Shown: in pieces, positions 42,601 to 53,705 of the stretch
Position numbering within the stretch: position 1 is the first letter of the stretch
Layout of the letters: the number at the start of each line of letters is the position of its first letter
Assembly: GCA_013339895.1 (NCBI GenBank)
Contig: JABACO010000017.1
Location: 2,252,749 to 2,316,748, forward strand
DNA length: 64,000 nt
Reading direction: 5' to 3'
From: Ephydatia muelleri
Lineage: Eukaryota; Porifera; Demospongiae; Spongillida; Spongillidae
The notes under the pieces: generated by a model
Database searches by the model: none
What the model saw: only the letters and a program-made list of their open reading frames with translations
Told to the model about the DNA's origin: nothing
Translations under genes and position numbers: made by a program

Positions 42601-45000
42601 AAACTAAGGCCCTTAAAGCAGTTATCTCCAATAATCAAAAGTTTGTACAGATGGAATTTTAGCTTTAACCTTACTTGAACACAAATTATTTAACACAAAC
42701 ACAAGGCTTTTCTAATAACCACCGAGCCTCTTAAAAGCTAAAAGCCTCACAACATCTGTCAACATGATCTACGACATGCACCACACTTTCATTCGAACTT
42801 CTAAACTAGGCTTGCAACTGGATACCTGTAGCACTCCCTCAAATCTCAACAGGAGTCTCCTAAAGCTCATACCAAGCAACAGCACATATTATGATCTGGG
42901 AACTACATGTAGTAACAGCTAGGCTCAAAACATGATGCTCTCTTAAGACGTGCAGCTGAATTCCCAAACATTTTAAACCTTCTGATTCTACCACTAATTG
43001 GGCACATAATTGCTCACAACATGGCGAAATAACACCACTCTTAAATCCAAGCATCACAAACCCACTTGCAACATTAGTCAATACTAAAGTAATTCTTCAA
43101 ATCACAACTGGTATCTCCTAGACATGACAGCTAAGTATCCATGCTTAAGCAACAGCACAGATTGTGATCTAGTAACTAGCTATAGGACTCATAACTTTAT
43201 TAAGTACAACCTATCTTAAAAACAGCACTCTTCTTAGGTGCTTTAACAAAAAAAGGATTGTTGGATTCATCTCTACTCGATCATCTAATGGGTTGCAAAA
43301 TTAGATATGGAAATAGCTATATAAAATCACAACTTGTTGCAAGCAAACCTGTCCTAAAACAGCTGCCTTCAGTGAAACCCCAACTTAGAACCTGAAACTA
43401 CAATGACACCGCTCTTAAATCCAAGCATTGTAGCTGGTGGCTTATAGCATTACTGATATGGTTAACAAAAGCAGCATCTAAAACATATACAGGTTCACAT
43501 ATTCAATGAAAGCACACCTCATTTAACAAAGTGGTTTACATACTTCAGCAGCATCCACAATCATTAATTTACGGATAAGTATTGAAATCACACACTCACA
43601 CAACAAAACAATATAATCTACCCCCGCATGTTGGTCCATTATGACCTGGGAATGTGCAACAATGATGCATTACCTAGCTCTCTTAAAATGGCAGTAAAAC
43701 AATAGCACAATAAGCACACCATGAATAAAAAAATCGAGTCACTTAAAATAAGAGAGCTGTAAAGCAGAGTCTATCCATATACAGCAAAAAACATTATGAT
43801 ATTGTCAATCACAACCACAACTTGTGCAAATACAAACCTCTCTTAAATCAGTAATCTTCTAGTTCATACAGGTGTAATTTGTAGCATTTTCAAGAACACA
43901 AAGCTTTTCTAGTTACACATTACACCTGAGTCTCTTAAAGCAGAGACTACTCTTAAGACGTGGCACCACACAAACATCCAACCATCTAAAACTTAGCTGG
44001 AGGCTTGCTACACCACAACAGGAGTCTCCTAAGGCTGATACATAAGCAACAGCACGTACATCATAAACTGGGAATAACATGTAGCTAACAGCAAGGCCCA
44101 AAACATGATGCTCTCTTAAGACGTACAGTGATTGTGATCTGCTAAGAAACTCATAGCTTTATGCATTGAAATTAAAGCTCATACTCTCTAATGGCACTAT
44201 TTCCGTGATATCATCTAAAACATAGCTCGAGGCTTTACATATCAACTGATACTCTAAAATGTAAGCATTGGCCCCTAACATAAAAACATACATATGCATC
44301 AGTGCACATTATGATCTGGGAACTAGCTACAACCCTACCCAATCCTTATTGGTCAACATCCGACAGTTAAGCACACCCTCACATACAAAACAGTCTATAT
44401 GCATAGGCAACAGTTAACACAGCTAGAAAAGCTCAAAACTTGATGTAAGCACACCTCTCCAAAGACAGCTGTCTTCAAAATTCTTCTTACCTCAATTTAG
44501 GTACACCCCGACCTGGGAATCTAAGCTACCAGGCTCGCACCGTAATACAATGACACCAGTTGATCTTAAATCCAATCATTGAAAACCTATCTGGTGGCTT
44601 GCAACATTAGCTGGCGATTTCTAACAAAACACCCCCTCATATCACAACTGTCTGTTTAAAAAGAAGAGAGCTCATCCATACACAAGCAGCAACAGAAAAG
44701 AAATCGATCTGCATAGGATGGACATTGAAATTAAAGCACACCTTCTCTTAAAACAACCTTACTGCAGGCTTGCAACATTTGTCAGTGCTTTAGAAAGTCT
44801 AACCTAACTAAGAGAATTTGTTAAAGAGATCGATGGTCTACACATCGACACATAATTAAGCAACAGCACAAACTATGATCTCAAAATAGAAATAAGGCTC
44901 GTACCCACCTTTCTCTAAAACTGCAACCTTTGCTATCATCTAAACCTGCAGGTGTATTTTAATATACCTTTAATCTTACTTTACACTCCACAGCTAGAAG
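42601..45000. repeat. Diverged tandem/dispersed repeat array
   Basis: Recurrent words at irregular spacing: AGCAACAGCACA..TATGATCTGGGAACTA near 42871, 43146, 44045, 44298 and 44862; AACATGATGCTCTCTTAAGAC near 42928 and 44102; AAATCCAAGCATT near 43040, 43420 and 44570; many CTCTTAAA boxes. The segments 42845-42954 and 44017-44123 align over about 100 bp. This is an old satellite-like array or fragmented transposon tandem. No coding content. Confidence 0.65.
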
Positions 45001-47260
45001 CTCACGTTACATTATAATTGAATTAAAGCACCCCTTATGAAGCACAGAGGTTTACAAAGAAAATACCTAGCGTAACAGCACGCACAATTAATCACTTTAC
45101 TGGATGGAGGCTTGAATGCTCACTGACCCTTCACATTTGAATGGCATGAGGCTTTCCTTACAGCATTAGATTTAAATGGCACCCACATAACACAAGACTG
45201 AAGAGTATTCTTTGATCCGGCATAGGAAGATCTTAGCTACGTAACTGGCTAAGAGACAAAATCATATTTCCACACAAATCACTGCGTGCTGCTTGAGATG
45301 CGATGCTGCTATAGGCTATTAGCTCCGAGAGAGCTGTAATCTTAGATTTGATTTTGGCGTGTGTAATAACTTGCGCGTGCATACACGTAAGTTTAACGTG
45401 TGCGTCTCCGTTTTCTAACTCACAGAATGGCATTGCATGTCAAATTTATATTAGCCCGAGTACCTGCCGCCCGGTTCAGTGTCTGTCTGTACGATTGTGC
45501 TAATTGGTGCGCACCACATTGGATGTAAACATGTAATTAGCACTGACTCGTGACACCCACTTAGGAAGTGAGGCATTGCATAAAAAAATAAATCCGCCTC
45601 CGAATTGTATCACGTGATTGAGACTGATATTTATCAAATTAAGTCTTAGGACGAGGTCGTGTGCGCATCGTACGCAAGAGAAATAGGTAGCGGGTCGTAG
45701 TTTAAGTTGTGAATGTGAAACAAATCCAATATTTTGAACGAAGCTTCACAATCGATACGTGAACACATATGAACTTTCAAAATCAGTTAATTTATTGAGC
45801 TTATTAAAATTAATTAGCATGATTAATAATGTATCAATTAAAAGGATGGAAAAAACTTTTGAGGAAACCGACCAACTTAGTTTCAAAATATGATTTTTTT
45901 TTTCTTAAAGTTATTCCCGTTCAAAAGCGTTGCGTTCTTTCGTAGACACCCTGTACAATTAGCCAGATGCAGCGACATGTCACATACAAAACCATTACTG
46001 TATATCAGAGGTGAAACTTATGCACAGGTATATACGGATGAGGTTAAAGGATGTACCATCTGTTATTTGCTTGTTCCTTAGACTTGAAATGGTAGAATGA
46101 ATCACCATAACGCAATTGCTTAATACTACCAATATCAGCTTGTAATTTGTAGATCTTTATGAAGGGAGGGAAGGAGCAATGGCTAGCACATCGTAAATCA
46201 CAGTAGAGCTAGAGGAACAGTTAGAGTGCGCACTAATGGGCATATCTATAGCTAGCCTACACCGATCACCAGGGTTGAGTCGTTTGGCCTTATTGTATAA
46301 ACTGTAGCGTAAAACAGATATGTGCGGAGCACAGACCGAATAAAGTGACTGCGCGCAATGTGTAGGTGACCGTCGTATCCAGGTGTCCTGAACCGTGCTC
46401 AGACTGGAATGCACCAGCTAACTGCACTGCGAAGGGAAGGGCATCAATAGGAATGGATATCAAAGGTAGCATAATTTCAGCACATGCAAACTGCAGTTAC
46501 GTACAGTAGGCCTCCGCATAAACCACACGAACAATTTCAAACAATTCCTAGCTGATCAACTGACCTGAATACGTACGTACTGAGCAACAGACGACTGCAA
46601 ATGGTGTCAGTAGATGTAGTCAGTACCAAATGGGCAGCTGCAATTTGTAGATATCCACCTAAATCCAGTTGGATGATTGGCACAGCTCAGGTTTGTAGAA
46701 TGTGATGGGTTAAAATAGGAGAGGTCATCATGTAAGGTAAAGCATACTCTGTGCAGTTCTGCATTTCACACTTCACAGCTGATGATTCATAATTGATAAG
46801 TTGTGCAATAGTGGTCTACAGCATAGCCTTGTTGTCTAACCAAGTGTAAACATTCTCGCCACTGAATGGCTGTATCCTTGAGTGGGTATTTAAAACATGG
46901 GTCATGGTTGATGAGTGTTCTTATTTACAATCCATTCAAGGCAAAACATCCCCAAAACATTCTGTGCAATGTTCTTTCTTATCGATACATCTAAAGACAA
47001 AAGCCTTAAAGGATTGAAGGTGAAGACTAACCATGTTATACTTCCCAGATCTTCAGACCATAGACTCGCTCTGTGTTAGTTGCAAGTTCACTCATGTACT
47101 GTACGCCTTTTTGCCATAGCTTCTGATCAAGCTGCTGCAAGCAAACACATGTTGGCATTCATGTACTATTATTCAAGGAGTCAGACATGAAGTAGATGAT
47201 GAAGCTGATGTTATGGAGTATACAGTTCATGAATGAGCTTGCAACTAACACAAAGACCGC
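45001..47260. other. Intergenic, nothing recognised
   Basis: AT-rich non-repetitive sequence. A minus-strand pair of overlapping frames at 46157-46472 is the longest open stretch, but it shows no motif or clear splice sites. Confidence 0.4.
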
Positions 47261-47720
47261 CTGCAATCATATAGGTTGGTCCCACGGATATTGGGTGCAG
47301 GTCGTTTGATTTACTGGGAAACAGCTTGTCGACCTACTCTTAAACCCACAGTTACATGACTACCATGCATTGTTTACCAGTCGAGTGACTGGTTAGAGAG
47401 TAACAATTTAATAGCTTATCTCCTGCTGACGTGACAAGGCCGGTCTACTCACTGCATGTATCGTCTCTGCTCTTAACAATTCTGAGGAACATGTACCCAC
47501 ATATACAAAAATTATCTTGCCCATTAGAACTTGATAATCAATGGCTCCGTTCAAGTTGGCAGGCCACCTGCAATCATAGGTTGTCCCTGGGTGCAGGTCG
47601 CTTGATTTAACTTGTAAATCACCCCGTCTCCCTGACCGAGGCATACTGAAAAGCAACAGCCCGCTATAACAATGAACGCTGCTGTCAGTCGTATTGCGCG
47701 GTGGTGTACTGCATGCATAC
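47261..47720 (-). pseudogene. Shuffled, broken sixth copy of the secreted-protein gene
   Basis: 47261-47313 matches the middle of the gene (GGTTGGTCCCACGGATATTG). 47327-47510 matches the segment that lies beyond the CA tract in the units (CTTGTCGACCTACTCTTAAA). 47511-47715 matches the gene again, from KGKI back through the signal peptide, with an internal deletion after TACGATTG and loss of the MARVV start. The order is scrambled relative to the intact units and the reading frame is lost. Confidence 0.85.
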
Positions 47721-47736
47721 GGATCATTTCCGCGAA

Positions 47737-47955
47737 AAGAGACCTAACGCATGTTTTTTCAAGTTTTGAAATGTTTTGATAATGTAAAAGTCTAAAATGT
47801 CCTCTACACATTGCTTCTTACGTATTGAGAATCGGAGTATCTGTCATGGAGTTATATAAGGCTCTGAATTTTTAATTAGCCATACATTTCAACGCAAGCG
47901 TTGCCTTTCTATTGCGCATACTGGAAAAATTTACAATGTATGCGTTAGGTCCCTT
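47737..47955. mobile_element. Short TIR element (MITE-like, ~220 bp)
   Basis: AAGAGACCTAACGCAT at 47737-47752 is inverted at 47940-47955 with one mismatch. The interior is AT-rich and non-coding. It directly abuts the broken gene copy. No target-site duplication identified. Confidence 0.6.
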
Positions 47956-48733
47956 ATCGTTGAAACGATACCATATAACAGTTTAGCATAATGCGCCACC
48001 GATGTTATGTTAGCATCTCATATACTTCTTTATCCGCTCTGCTAAAGCTGCCGTTTGAAATTGTAAATGTGTCAAAGACAGTTGACATGCATCCCAGATA
48101 AACTGGACGTCCTGATCTCCAAGGTGCAACTGCGTTTTGGGCCATCCCCAGAACGTAGTAAACCTGTTGGCTCTAAAACTGGGGGAATTCGGCAACCGTC
48201 AAAGATTACTGCATGTGTTTATGACAGACCTTAACTCTTGGAACATCTGAGCCCATCATCATCTACTGTTGCCTTGCAGTGATGACACTGTATGACAGGT
48301 GGGAATTCCTATCTAACAGCTATTCGGATGACCTAGCTCATCATGCATCCATCCGATGCCCAAAAAGAGATATTGATTCTATATGCTCCAATCCATAGAT
48401 ACTTTAGAGATGCTCCAATCTACATGCACTCGAGTGAGATTCTAAGCATCCAACTTTGATATCGCCTCTGCCTCCCTGTCAGTGCAGGTGGTTGGGGCAC
48501 GAATAGCTGTCCAGCTTGCACCGCCTGCCCTTTGACATCACACGCGCCCTCAAATATCACTGCTACTAGTATAGCACGGAATTCTTTTCCTCCAGCAGAC
48601 AAAACGCAGAAAGCATGGACACATCTCTTGTACAAGCCACATACAATCATCTTCTTGAAAATGCAGCTGACATTAGATGTTGAGCTCGTCTCCTGCCTGC
48701 ATTGCCATGCCGTGATGTAAAAGGGTTTAACTG
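47956..48733. other. Intergenic, nothing firmly recognised
   Basis: Minus-strand frames at 48010-48195 and 48420-48749 (109 codons) are open but show no domain and no supported splice structure. Confidence 0.35.
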
Positions 48734-49019
48734 CAGTAGCGGCTCGCACATCAGCACATTAGCACATTCGCACATCAGCAAAAATGACTAAATTCACTTG
48801 GAGATTTTTATTTTTCGTAGCAAACCTTATCCATTTGCCATCTAATCACTTCACTGTTTATAACATATCAATTCAGTTAACTTAGGTTTGTATAAACAGC
48901 GAGTCCTTAGATGGCAAGCGGCAAAAATCGTTTTAAAGTTTGCTACGAAAAACTAACAGTTTCTACAATTTAGTTATGTTTGCTGATGTGCGAATGTGCT
49001 GATGTGCGAGCCGCTACTG
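48734..49019. mobile_element. Fold-back MITE, 286 bp, 302 bp upstream of the ADAR start
   Basis: The ends CAGTAGCGGCTCGCACATCA (48734 on) and its inverse ending CCGCTACTG (49019) match over about 35-60 bp, allowing for an extra CACATTAG repeat on the left. Internally TTTTTCGTAGCAAAC and GTTTGCTACGAAAAA also pair, so nearly the whole element can fold into one hairpin. Non-coding. Superfamily not assigned; no target-site duplication seen. Confidence 0.8.
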
Positions 49020-49320
49020 TACAGGCAATGCCCAAATTCCACTACACCCTATATTTTGAGAACTAGTGTGAATAAATTAAAGCAAATGTATATCAATGCC
49101 GATGAACAATTATCGTATCAAGCCTCGGTGCAATACTGCCAATACAATGTTTATCATAAATGTATGTATAGCAGTCAAACGTCCAGGGCAGGGCTTTGCT
49201 CAAAATAAAGGAAATGCAAACATGTGCATTAATGCGTTATTTAATAGTATGTCGGTCCACGACTGGCCCCCCCTCAGTTTTATTTATTTACCGTTTCGTC
49301 CGATTGGCCACGTGACCATT

Positions 49321-52300
49321 ATGGCCGATAGGCTGTTCGAGAGTATTATTAGTTATATGGAATCCAGGCGTCAGTGCAGTACTGCCGAACTGGCGAAGGT
49401 TGCAGGACTCAGAGAAGCCAGGGATGTGATGTCAACATTACACGAACTAGAACGGCGCGGTAAAATACAGCAAGTGCCCAGAACTCCTTACTGGGAAAGG
49501 ACCCATTTCGACCGGATGAGGGGTCTGTCCCCTCGCGGAAGACAAGGCAGAGCAGGGGGTCAAGCACAAGACTACAGATCTCCGCGCCAAAGTGGGCGTG
49601 GAGGTGGTCCCGGCGGAAATGTAGCCCAACACAAGCACACGGGGGGTTCGACAACCGGAGACTTGAAGGACAAACTCCTGCGTGCTTTACGGGCGAAGAA
49701 TGGGATGCCGGTAACCGCGCTGGAGCTGGCAAAGCAACTGGGATTTCCTTCGCGCAAACACGTTAATCCTGCCTTGTACGCCCTTCACAAGGAAGGCGTC
49801 ATACACATGTCGCAAGATTCGGGGCCCCCTGTTTGGAGCGTAGGCAACACCCCACCTCCTGCATCGACACCGCAAGGCTTGGATACGGGGGCCTCTTTCG
49901 GCGGTCCTTCCACACATGAGGCGCACTACCCTCCGTCTTCGTCTGAAGAGGAACTGGCGCGCAGACTTATGAACGTCCTCGCCAGCTCACGTGAGCCCCA
50001 AACCGCTCTTCAGCTGGGACAAGCCGTTGGCGCGTCGAGGAACGCGGTCACCCCGATTCTTCGAGGGATGGGGACCAAGGGGGTCATCGCTGCCCTACCA
50101 GGCAACCCTGAGCGGTGGTCTGCGAAGACCCGCCTGGGGACAACCCCAGGTAAACCCCAACCTAGCCCACAACAGCTGGAAAGAAACCCACGAGGGGTAG
50201 TGACCTCCCATGGTGTACCAACTCCTCCTAGTGATGACATTCCAGGAAGACGGGAAGAGAGCAGTCCATTGTCATCTGAAGTACAATTGCCAGGGCAGGT
50301 GATGACTGTGTCAGAACAAATGGAGTCCATGTCAGAGCAGATCACGTCAACATTGAAACAGATCAGGTCCACAGCAGAACAGATGGAGTCAGCGCCAGAA
50401 CAGATGGAGTCAGCGCCAGAACGGATGGAGTCAGCGCCAGAACGGATGGAGTCAGCGCCAGAACAGTGGGGGACAGCGCCAGAACAGTGGGGGACAGCGC
50501 CAGAACAGTGGGGGACAGCGCCAGAACGGATGCATTCTGCCACCAACACCACCACCCCCGTGCAAGACAGAGTGTTGGAGTCACCAGGTCCCACCTCGTC
50601 AGAGCTGGCATCCATGACGAGCGGCTCCTCCTCCTCAGAAGACGACACTAGTGGTCAGCTAGTCGCCCTGCTCCGTACCTCCCCACAGCTCACGGCACTG
50701 CAACTGGCCCAGAAGATGGGCGTGAAGAGGGCGGACATCAATCCCGTCCTTTACAAGATGGAGAAGCAGGGCGTGGTCATGTCAGTAAGTGGGAGCATGC
50801 CTCCTAGATGGTCCCTTGTTGCCCACCCTGCCTCCTCCTCCTCTTTGGCTACGGGTACCCAGTCCATTGAACCGCCTGCAACCCAATCCGGGGAAGCCGA
50901 CCTCCAATTGGAGCCCTTTGAGGTGGACATGGAGGAGGAGGACGCTGGAGATAAGGCCTCCCTGTTTGCAGGCTTGTTGGCCTCCCTGCCTCCCGAAGAC
51001 GTTGGAGGTCGTCTCCTCCTCATCCTTCGGTCGGACGTCACCATGCAGTACACGGAACTTGAACTCGCCCGCTACCTCGACCTGGCCTCGAGACACGACG
51101 TCGCCCCGCACTTGAAGGCGCTCGAGTCCGAAGGTCTCGTCTGTCGCACCAGTGGCTCCTTCCCCGTCAAATGGGGCCTCGTGGCCACTCGCACTCCTCC
51201 CAGCTACCCTCCTAGTGCGTACAGCAGTGACTCGGATGTGCGGAGTGCGACGTCAACTATGTTCGTACCCAGCGTCGGTTCCCTGGAGGTGGTGTCGGAG
51301 AGGATAGCGGAGGACGTGACGCGTAACCCTGTCAGCTGGCTGACCGAGTACTGCCAGGCGAAGAAGTTCGAACTGGTGTTTGCCGAGCTCAGGGAGTACG
51401 GCCCTCCCCACAGGAGGAACTTTGTGGTCGCCGCCCAGTTTGCGGGCCACAGCTTCGAGGCCGAGTCCACGAACAAGAAGGAGGCGAGGAGGATGGCCGC
51501 CGATCTCGCGCTGCAGACCGTCCTCGCCAATCAGGTACCTTGTTCCCTACCTCCACCCACTGGGACCTCGACGGAAGCGTTTGAGGGTGCGAGCGTCCAC
51601 GACCGAATAGCTCGGCTGAGCCACGAGTTCTACCTCCAGGTGCAGAACTCGCTCCGTTCCCCTCAACCCGGGCGCAAGGTGACGGCCTGCTTCGTCATGG
51701 AGGACGCGTCGTCCGGGCGACACTCGCCCGTCGCCGTGGGCAGCGGGACGCGTTGCATCACCGGGGATCACATGAGCCTCGAGGGGCTGGTGGTGAACGA
51801 CTCACACGCCGAGATTGTGGCGCGACGCTCCCTCCTTCGATTCTTCTACGGCCAACTGAGGAGCTACCACCAGGGATCCCGTGACACCGTCTTTCGCGAG
51901 TGCCCAGACCATCCGCCCCTGGTGGAGGTCAAGGAGGACATCCGGTTTCACCTGTACATCAGCACCGCCCCATGTGGGGACGGTGCCCAGTTCTCTAGGG
52001 GGGACGACCAGAACCGAGAACCTCCTCCTCCCACCACCTCCACCCCAGATGAGGGTGAGGGTGAGGGTGGCGGTGAGGAGCACAGACCGACCATGTCTGC
52101 CAAGACCCAAGGCGTACTCCGCACCAAGATGGAGGGAGGGGAAGGGACCATCCCCGTCGGGGCCGACGCCCCCGGCCAGACGTGGGACGGGATCCTGCAC
52201 GGGGGGCGTCTCCGCACCATGTCGTGCAGCGACAAGGTCGGGCGCTGGAACGTGGTCGGTCTCCAGGGGGCCCTGCTCGCCCACTTCATGCGACCCGCCT

Positions 52301-52839
52301 ACCTCTCCTCCCTCACCCTGGGCTCCCTCCACCACCACGGCCACCTCTCCAGGGCCGTGTGCTGTCGGTTCTCGGACCTCTCGGGTCTACCCGACGGGTT
52401 CGCGGTCCACCACCCGCGCTTGGGTAGGGTGAGGGGAGGAGACGAGATGAAACGGCATACAGAAAAGGCGTGCAACTTCAGTCTCAACTGGGCGCATGGG
52501 GACGAGGAGGGGGAGCTGATCGACGGGGGCAACGGGAGACCCGTCCCGATCCCCGGGGGGCCCCCCCGAGCCCAGCTCTCGATCCGTTGCTCGCGGATAT
52601 CCAAGGCGAGCCTGCTGGGCGAGTTTGTCGCCCTGTGCGAGGTCACGAAGAGGACCGACCTGTTTGAGGGGAGGAGCTACAGGGAGATCAAGGAGGCGGC
52701 AGCGGGCTTTCAGCGGGCCAAGGGGGCCCTCTACAAACTGTGCGAGCAGAAGGGGTATGGGACCTGGATGAAGAAGCCTCCTGAGCAGGAGCACTTCGAC
52801 GCCACCATTTTGGAAAGGTTGAAACGAAATGACTTGTGA
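49321..52839 (+). CDS. ADAR: ADAR: double-stranded RNA adenosine deaminase with five Z-alpha-like domains
   Basis: 1172-codon intronless ORF. The product converts adenosine to inosine in dsRNA. I chose the ATG at 49321 (ATTATGG, A at -3, G at +4) because the first winged helix begins there; the frame is open to 49096. Domains: winged helices at about 2-60, 113-175, 206-268, 445-502 and 562-622; heptad-like MESAPEQ/WGTAPEQ repeats at about 331-406; one dsRBD (669-737, ending TNKKEARRMAADLAL); deaminase from about 757 with HAE (H829, E831), PCG (C885) and SCSDK (C969), so catalytic residues are intact. Helices 2 and 4 keep the canonical N..Y..PP.W contacts (VNPALYAL..GPPVW; INPVLYKM..MPPRW); 1, 3 and 5 have lost N and Y. 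Vertebrate ADAR1 has two Z domains and three dsRBDs. Visibly GC-richer than its surroundings. Confidence 0.93.
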   Translation: MADRLFESIISYMESRRQCSTAELAKVAGLREARDVMSTLHELERRGKIQQVPRTPYWERTHFDRMRGLSPRGRQGRAGGQAQDYRSPRQSGRGGGPGGNVAQHKHTGGSTTGDLKDKLLRALRAKNGMPVTALELAKQLGFPSRKHVNPALYALHKEGVIHMSQDSGPPVWSVGNTPPPASTPQGLDTGASFGGPSTHEAHYPPSSSEEELARRLMNVLASSREPQTALQLGQAVGASRNAVTPILRGMGTKGVIAALPGNPERWSAKTRLGTTPGKPQPSPQQLERNPRGVVTSHGVPTPPSDDIPGRREESSPLSSEVQLPGQVMTVSEQMESMSEQITSTLKQIRSTAEQMESAPEQMESAPERMESAPERMESAPEQWGTAPEQWGTAPEQWGTAPERMHSATNTTTPVQDRVLESPGPTSSELASMTSGSSSSEDDTSGQLVALLRTSPQLTALQLAQKMGVKRADINPVLYKMEKQGVVMSVSGSMPPRWSLVAHPASSSSLATGTQSIEPPATQSGEADLQLEPFEVDMEEEDAGDKASLFAGLLASLPPEDVGGRLLLILRSDVTMQYTELELARYLDLASRHDVAPHLKALESEGLVCRTSGSFPVKWGLVATRTPPSYPPSAYSSDSDVRSATSTMFVPSVGSLEVVSERIAEDVTRNPVSWLTEYCQAKKFELVFAELREYGPPHRRNFVVAAQFAGHSFEAESTNKKEARRMAADLALQTVLANQVPCSLPPPTGTSTEAFEGASVHDRIARLSHEFYLQVQNSLRSPQPGRKVTACFVMEDASSGRHSPVAVGSGTRCITGDHMSLEGLVVNDSHAEIVARRSLLRFFYGQLRSYHQGSRDTVFRECPDHPPLVEVKEDIRFHLYISTAPCGDGAQFSRGDDQNREPPPPTTSTPDEGEGEGGGEEHRPTMSAKTQGVLRTKMEGGEGTIPVGADAPGQTWDGILHGGRLRTMSCSDKVGRWNVVGLQGALLAHFMRPAYLSSLTLGSLHHHGHLSRAVCCRFSDLSGLPDGFAVHHPRLGRVRGGDEMKRHTEKACNFSLNWAHGDEEGELIDGGNGRPVPIPGGPPRAQLSIRCSRISKASLLGEFVALCEVTKRTDLFEGRSYREIKEAAAGFQRAKGALYKLCEQKGYGTWMKKPPEQEHFDATILERLKRNDL
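50380..50535 (+). repeat. 21-bp coding tandem repeat inside ADAR
   Basis: Seven to eight units of ATGGAGTCAGCGCCAGAACA-type sequence encode MESAPEQ/R then WGTAPEQ. The repeat lies in the linker between winged helices 3 and 4. Repeat number is likely variable. Confidence 0.85.
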
Positions 52840-53085
52840 GTATGGGAGCGCCATTTTTGTTTTTTTGTCCGAACACTGGTCAAATTGTATCTCAGTATTC
52901 TCCCTCTAACTCTCGCTCTCACACTCTTTTGTTTCCATTTCCAAATAATCATTTTTGGGTATTCTTTTTCATTCAAACTGTCCACAATGAAATATGATTG
53001 GTATGGAGAGGGGTGAAGACCACTTTGCAGACCTATGAAAGATCAGCCAGTGCATGGTCTGAAATAGGAAAGTTTAATTACCGTA

Positions 53086-53106
53086 CATAAATAAAAAATA
53101 AATTGA
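53086..53106 (+). terminator. Possible polyadenylation signals after ADAR
   Basis: Overlapping AATAAA hexamers (CATAAATAAAAAATAAATTG) lie about 250 bp after the ADAR stop and 320 bp before the end of the convergent BET1 gene. Assignment to ADAR is inference. Confidence 0.35.
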
Positions 53107-53423
53107 GGTATTCAAACCAGGCATGTAAGTTTTAGTGGCAACCCTCTGGCCACAAAGTGGCTCAAGCGGCAGAAGCAGCGTCACACACACACACACACAA
53201 CCTCTGCATGAGGGGTGACAGTTCAAGTCATGAATGGCTTGCATATTAACAATCAAAACACACACTATACAGACCTTCTCCAACCCCTTACATGTACTAA
53301 AAGCATCAACCACAACACTTGATCATATAACAACATATACAACATTATGTGAACATAAAAAACAGCAGAGCACATAACACTGAGCTGATAATGGGTAACT
53401 GATTTGGCATGATTGCATGGCAG

Positions 53424-53599
53424 CTAGCTGGACATGACCCAGCTGATGAGGAAGTAGGCCAGAAAGAAGAAGACAGCTGCTGCCAGTGTGAAGTAGCACA
53501 TATACTTGCAGTTCTGCGGCTGTGACCTGTTCATACTCTGTACACGCTTGAATGTGCCTCCTAACAGAGCAGCTGCCGATTCAAATATGCCCGCCTGGA

Positions 53600-53641
<42 letters not shown>

Positions 53642-53665
53642 GATAGGCATATTCAGGTATGCATA

Positions 53666-53705
<40 letters not shown>

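Noticed and set aside
46157..46472. Overlapping minus-strand ORFs of 60-85 codons
   Set aside because: No family resemblance and no splice sites; kept only as intergenic.
48420..48749. 109-codon minus-strand ORF
   Set aside because: No recognisable motif and no splice support; it ends at the MITE, so it is probably chance or a relic.
49096..49320. In-frame upstream Met extension of ADAR
   Set aside because: The added 75 residues have no domain; the ATG at 49321 has a better context and sits at the first winged helix.
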